Below, one piece after another: positions 3,597 through 5,938 of a stretch of DNA of 5,938 nt. The notes beneath the pieces were generated by a model. The model was not told where the DNA came from. It did no database searches and saw nothing but the letters and a program-made list of their open reading frames with translations. Numbering within the stretch: the first letter of the stretch is position 1; the number at the start of each line of letters is the position of its first letter. Made by a program: the position numbers and the translations under genes. Source of the stretch: an uncultured Lachnospira sp. (GTDB lineage Bacteria > Bacillota > Clostridia > Lachnospirales > Lachnospiraceae); contig CAKRKK010000154.1 of assembly GCA_934358235.1 (NCBI GenBank), positions 1 through 5,938 of the forward strand. The letters are read 5' to 3'.

Positions 3597-5938
3597 TTAA
3601 TTATCCGTAAGTACAAGTGCCTGCTTCAACACCTGATTTATATTCTCAACATAGCTGATTAAAAGACCATCTGTTATCTCAGCATCAAGCTCTTCAATAT
3701 CAGATTTATTCTCCTGCGGAACAAGCACAAGCTTCATTCCTGCCAGCTTGGCAGCAAGCAGTTTTTCCTTAAGTCCTCCTATCGGAAGCACCTTTCCCCT
3801 AAGTGTCACCTCACCTGTCATGGCAACCTCTGACTTCACCGGAATTCCTGTCACCGCTGAAAGTATAGCTGTTGTCATAGTAACACCTGCAGATGGTCCA
3901 TCCTTTGGAACCGCTCCCTCCGGTATATGCAGATGAATATTATGCTTATCATAAAACTCACTATCCACCTTATACTTACCTGTCATAGTAAGTGACCTCA
4001 CAAGAGAATATGCAATCATTGCTGACTCCTTCATAACATCACCCATATTACCTGTAAGCTTAAGCTCTGAATTGCCAGCCATAACATTAACCTCTATCTC
4101 AAGCGTTTCTCCTCCAACGCTTGTCCATGCCAGTCCTCTTACTACACCAACCTCAGGATTTCTCTTTGCTTTATCAATTCTATACTTCACATTGCCAAGA
4201 TAATCAGAAAGATTCTTATCCGTTACCCGTATGCATTTCTTTACATCCGTATTTCTATTACCATCCGGTGTATACGCACCCTCTTCATAAAGCTGTGTTA
4301 CTGCCTTGCGGCATATCTTGGCTATCTGTCTTTCCAGCTCGCGCACACCAGCTTCCTTAGTATATCCATATATAATATGCTTTAATGCGCTGTCAGATAT
4401 CTTAAGCATAGATAATGTCAGACCATTTTTTGATATCTGCTTCTTAACAAGATGCTCCTTCGCAATGTGAAGCTTTTCGTTAACTGTATAACCTGAAACC
4501 TCTATTATTTCCATTCTGTCAAGCAATGGTCTGCTTACTGTAGAAAGGTCATTAGCTGTTGCAATAAAAAGTACATCTGATAAATCCACAGGAAGCTCTA
4601 TATAATGATCAACAAAATGTGAATTCTGTTCACTATCAAGAACCTCAAGCAGCGCAGAGGCTGTATCTGACCTGAAATCATTGCTGATTTTATCTATTTC
4701 ATCAAGAAGCATAAGTGGATTAGAGGTCTTTGCCTGCTTTAATCCTTCTATAATTCTTCCTGGCATAGCACCTACATAGGTTTTTCTATGCCCCCTTATC
4801 TCTGCTTCATCTCTCACGCCGCCAAGACACACTCTTATATATTTTTTATTAAGTGCAGCCGCAACTGAATGTGCAATGGATGTCTTACCTGTACCCGGAG
4901 GACCTACCAGACATAATATAGGTGCTTCTGACTTAGCTGTTATATTTCTTACCGCAAGTGCTTCTATGATTCTGTCCTTTACTTCCTTCATTCCATAATG
5001 CTCTTTATCAAGAACCTTCCTTGCGTTAATAATATCCTTATTATCCTCTGTTTTATTGTTCCACGGAAGTGCAAGACAATTCTCTATATATGCCCTTTCA
5101 ACATTCACCTCTGATGACCCCTTAGACAGGCTTTTAAATCTTCTGACCTCTTTGTGAAGTCTTTCCTTTATCTCATCATCAGCATTAAGCGAGGCTATCT
5201 GGTTATCATATTCTTCTGATTCAGAATATCCATCTTCTCCTAGCTCCTGATTAAGGACATTAAGCTGTTCTCTTATAATATATTCCTTCTGGTTATTATC
5301 AACTCTGGCTTTTACCTTAAGTGCAAGCTCTTCCTTTATTTTATAGGCATTCGTAAGCTCTATCAGCATTCCAGCTATATACTCATACACATCTATTATA
5401 TCATCCATCTCCAGAAGCGCCTGTCTGTCTGTATATTCCATAGGAAAATCAGCACACACCTTAAGTATAAGTGTCCTGGCATTGTCAAGCCCCAGCCAGT
5501 ACATAAGCATTTCTTTATTGCATCTGGAATTAGCTGCACCATACTGCTTTAACAGCTCCTTTATTCCTATTAGAATCGCCTTATCCGTCACCTCATCCGG
5601 CTCATTTATATAGCTATCATCCACGGCAGCTACAGCTAATAGACATTCCTTAGTATCTGTTATTTCAACTGCCTGTGCCCTGTTTAATCCCTCCACCTGG
5701 ACTCTCACCTGTTTACCAGGCAGCTTTATAACCTGCTTAATAACCGCTACCGTTCCAGTTTTATACAAGTTTTCCGGCTTAGGACTTTCTATCTGTGGAT
5801 CCTTTTGTGTAAGAAGAAGCACCTTTTCCTGTGCTGCAAGTGCATTCTCCACCGCCTGAATGGATTTTTTTCTGCTTATATCAAAATGTATGACCATGTC
5901 AGGCAACACGGTCATACTTCTTAACGCAATTACTGGTA
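3597..5938 (-). CDS. lon: ATP-dependent endopeptidase La (Lon protease), N-terminus beyond window edge
   Basis: Lon is a cytoplasmic homo-hexamer that uses ATP to unfold and degrade damaged and short-lived regulatory proteins. The frame has 772 codons from an internal ATG at 5913-5915, but it stays open to the edge and the extra codons read PVIALRS. This gives the classic Lon start '[18 protein letters not shown]', so the true start lies just outside. Numbering from the internal ATG: LON substrate-binding domain 1 to about 190; helical linker about 190-305, with an acidic loop at 226-248; AAA+ module with Walker [10 protein letters not shown] (338-346) and Walker B LMLLDEID (401-408); proteolytic domain from about 585. 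The catalytic dyad is Ser675 in KDGPSAG and Lys718 in [10 protein letters not shown], with the 43-residue spacing found in E. coli Lon. It is a LonA type with no membrane segment. The frame is intact. yihA follows after 26 nt. Confidence 0.98.
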   Translation of the reverse strand, partial: PVIALRSMTVLPDMVIHFDISRKKSIQAVENALAAQEKVLLLTQKDPQIESPKPENLYKTGTVAVIKQVIKLPGKQVRVQVEGLNRAQAVEITDTKECLLAVAAVDDSYINEPDEVTDKAILIGIKELLKQYGAANSRCNKEMLMYWLGLDNARTLILKVCADFPMEYTDRQALLEMDDIIDVYEYIAGMLIELTNAYKIKEELALKVKARVDNNQKEYIIREQLNVLNQELGEDGYSESEEYDNQIASLNADDEIKERLHKEVRRFKSLSKGSSEVNVERAYIENCLALPWNNKTEDNKDIINARKVLDKEHYGMKEVKDRIIEALAVRNITAKSEAPILCLVGPPGTGKTSIAHSVAAALNKKYIRVCLGGVRDEAEIRGHRKTYVGAMPGRIIEGLKQAKTSNPLMLLDEIDKISNDFRSDTASALLEVLDSEQNSHFVDHYIELPVDLSDVLFIATANDLSTVSRPLLDRMEIIEVSGYTVNEKLHIAKEHLVKKQISKNGLTLSMLKISDSALKHIIYGYTKEAGVRELERQIAKICRKAVTQLYEEGAYTPDGNRNTDVKKCIRVTDKNLSDYLGNVKYRIDKAKRNPEVGVVRGLAWTSVGGETLEIEVNVMAGNSELKLTGNMGDVMKESAMIAYSLVRSLTMTGKYKVDSEFYDKHNIHLHIPEGAVPKDGPSAGVTMTTAILSAVTGIPVKSEVAMTGEVTLRGKVLPIGGLKEKLLAAKLAGMKLVLVPQENKSDIEELDAEITDGLLISYVENINQVLKQALVLTDN

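Overview
The window looks like chromosomal DNA of a low-GC Clostridia member, most likely Lachnospiraceae. This is inferred from AT-rich spacers with consensus sigma-A promoters, strong AGGAGG-type ribosome binding sites, tRNAs without encoded CCA, heavy use of CTT/ATA/AGA codons, and the Gram-positive arrangement of a separate Wzz-like adaptor and CpsD-type kinase. The genus cannot be fixed from the sequence alone. All protein genes lie on the minus strand, so the reading order for them runs from high to low coordinates.

Right part (5938 to 1935): a housekeeping cluster reads lon (ATP-dependent protease, its first codons lying beyond the window), then yihA/ysxC (ribosome-assembly GTPase) 26 nt later. 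After a 157-nt gap come a small HPr-fold protein without the phosphoryl-accepting histidine and, 27 nt further on, a lipoprotein cyclophilin. No terminator is visible after yihA. A weak promoter candidate precedes the HPr-like gene, so the last two genes may be read both with lon-yihA and on their own. The cluster ends at a very strong bidirectional terminator (1831-1884).

Middle part (1822 to 1246): three tRNA genes, each apparently an independent transcription unit. tRNA-Leu(CAG) and tRNA-Leu(AAG) are on the plus strand and tRNA-Thr(CGT) is on the minus strand. Each has a -35/-10 promoter with a 17-nt spacer and its own terminator hairpin. tRNA-Leu(AAG) is notable for an A34 anticodon and for a hairpin in its leader.

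Left part (1178 to 1): the start of an exopolysaccharide/capsule operon. An exact consensus promoter (TTGACA, 17 nt, TATAAT) drives a leader of about 103 nt. The leader begins with a perfect 12-bp AT-rich stem-loop followed by five T. A CapA/CpsC-like Wzz-domain membrane protein follows, then the N-terminal part of its partner CpsD/CapB-type tyrosine kinase, cut by the window edge. The two proteins would form a split BY-kinase that controls polysaccharide chain length and export.

I do not see a mobile element, CRISPR array, defence system or other clearly undescribed system. The points most worth a second look are the cps leader stem-loop, the A34 leucine tRNA with its structured leader, and the histidine-less HPr protein.
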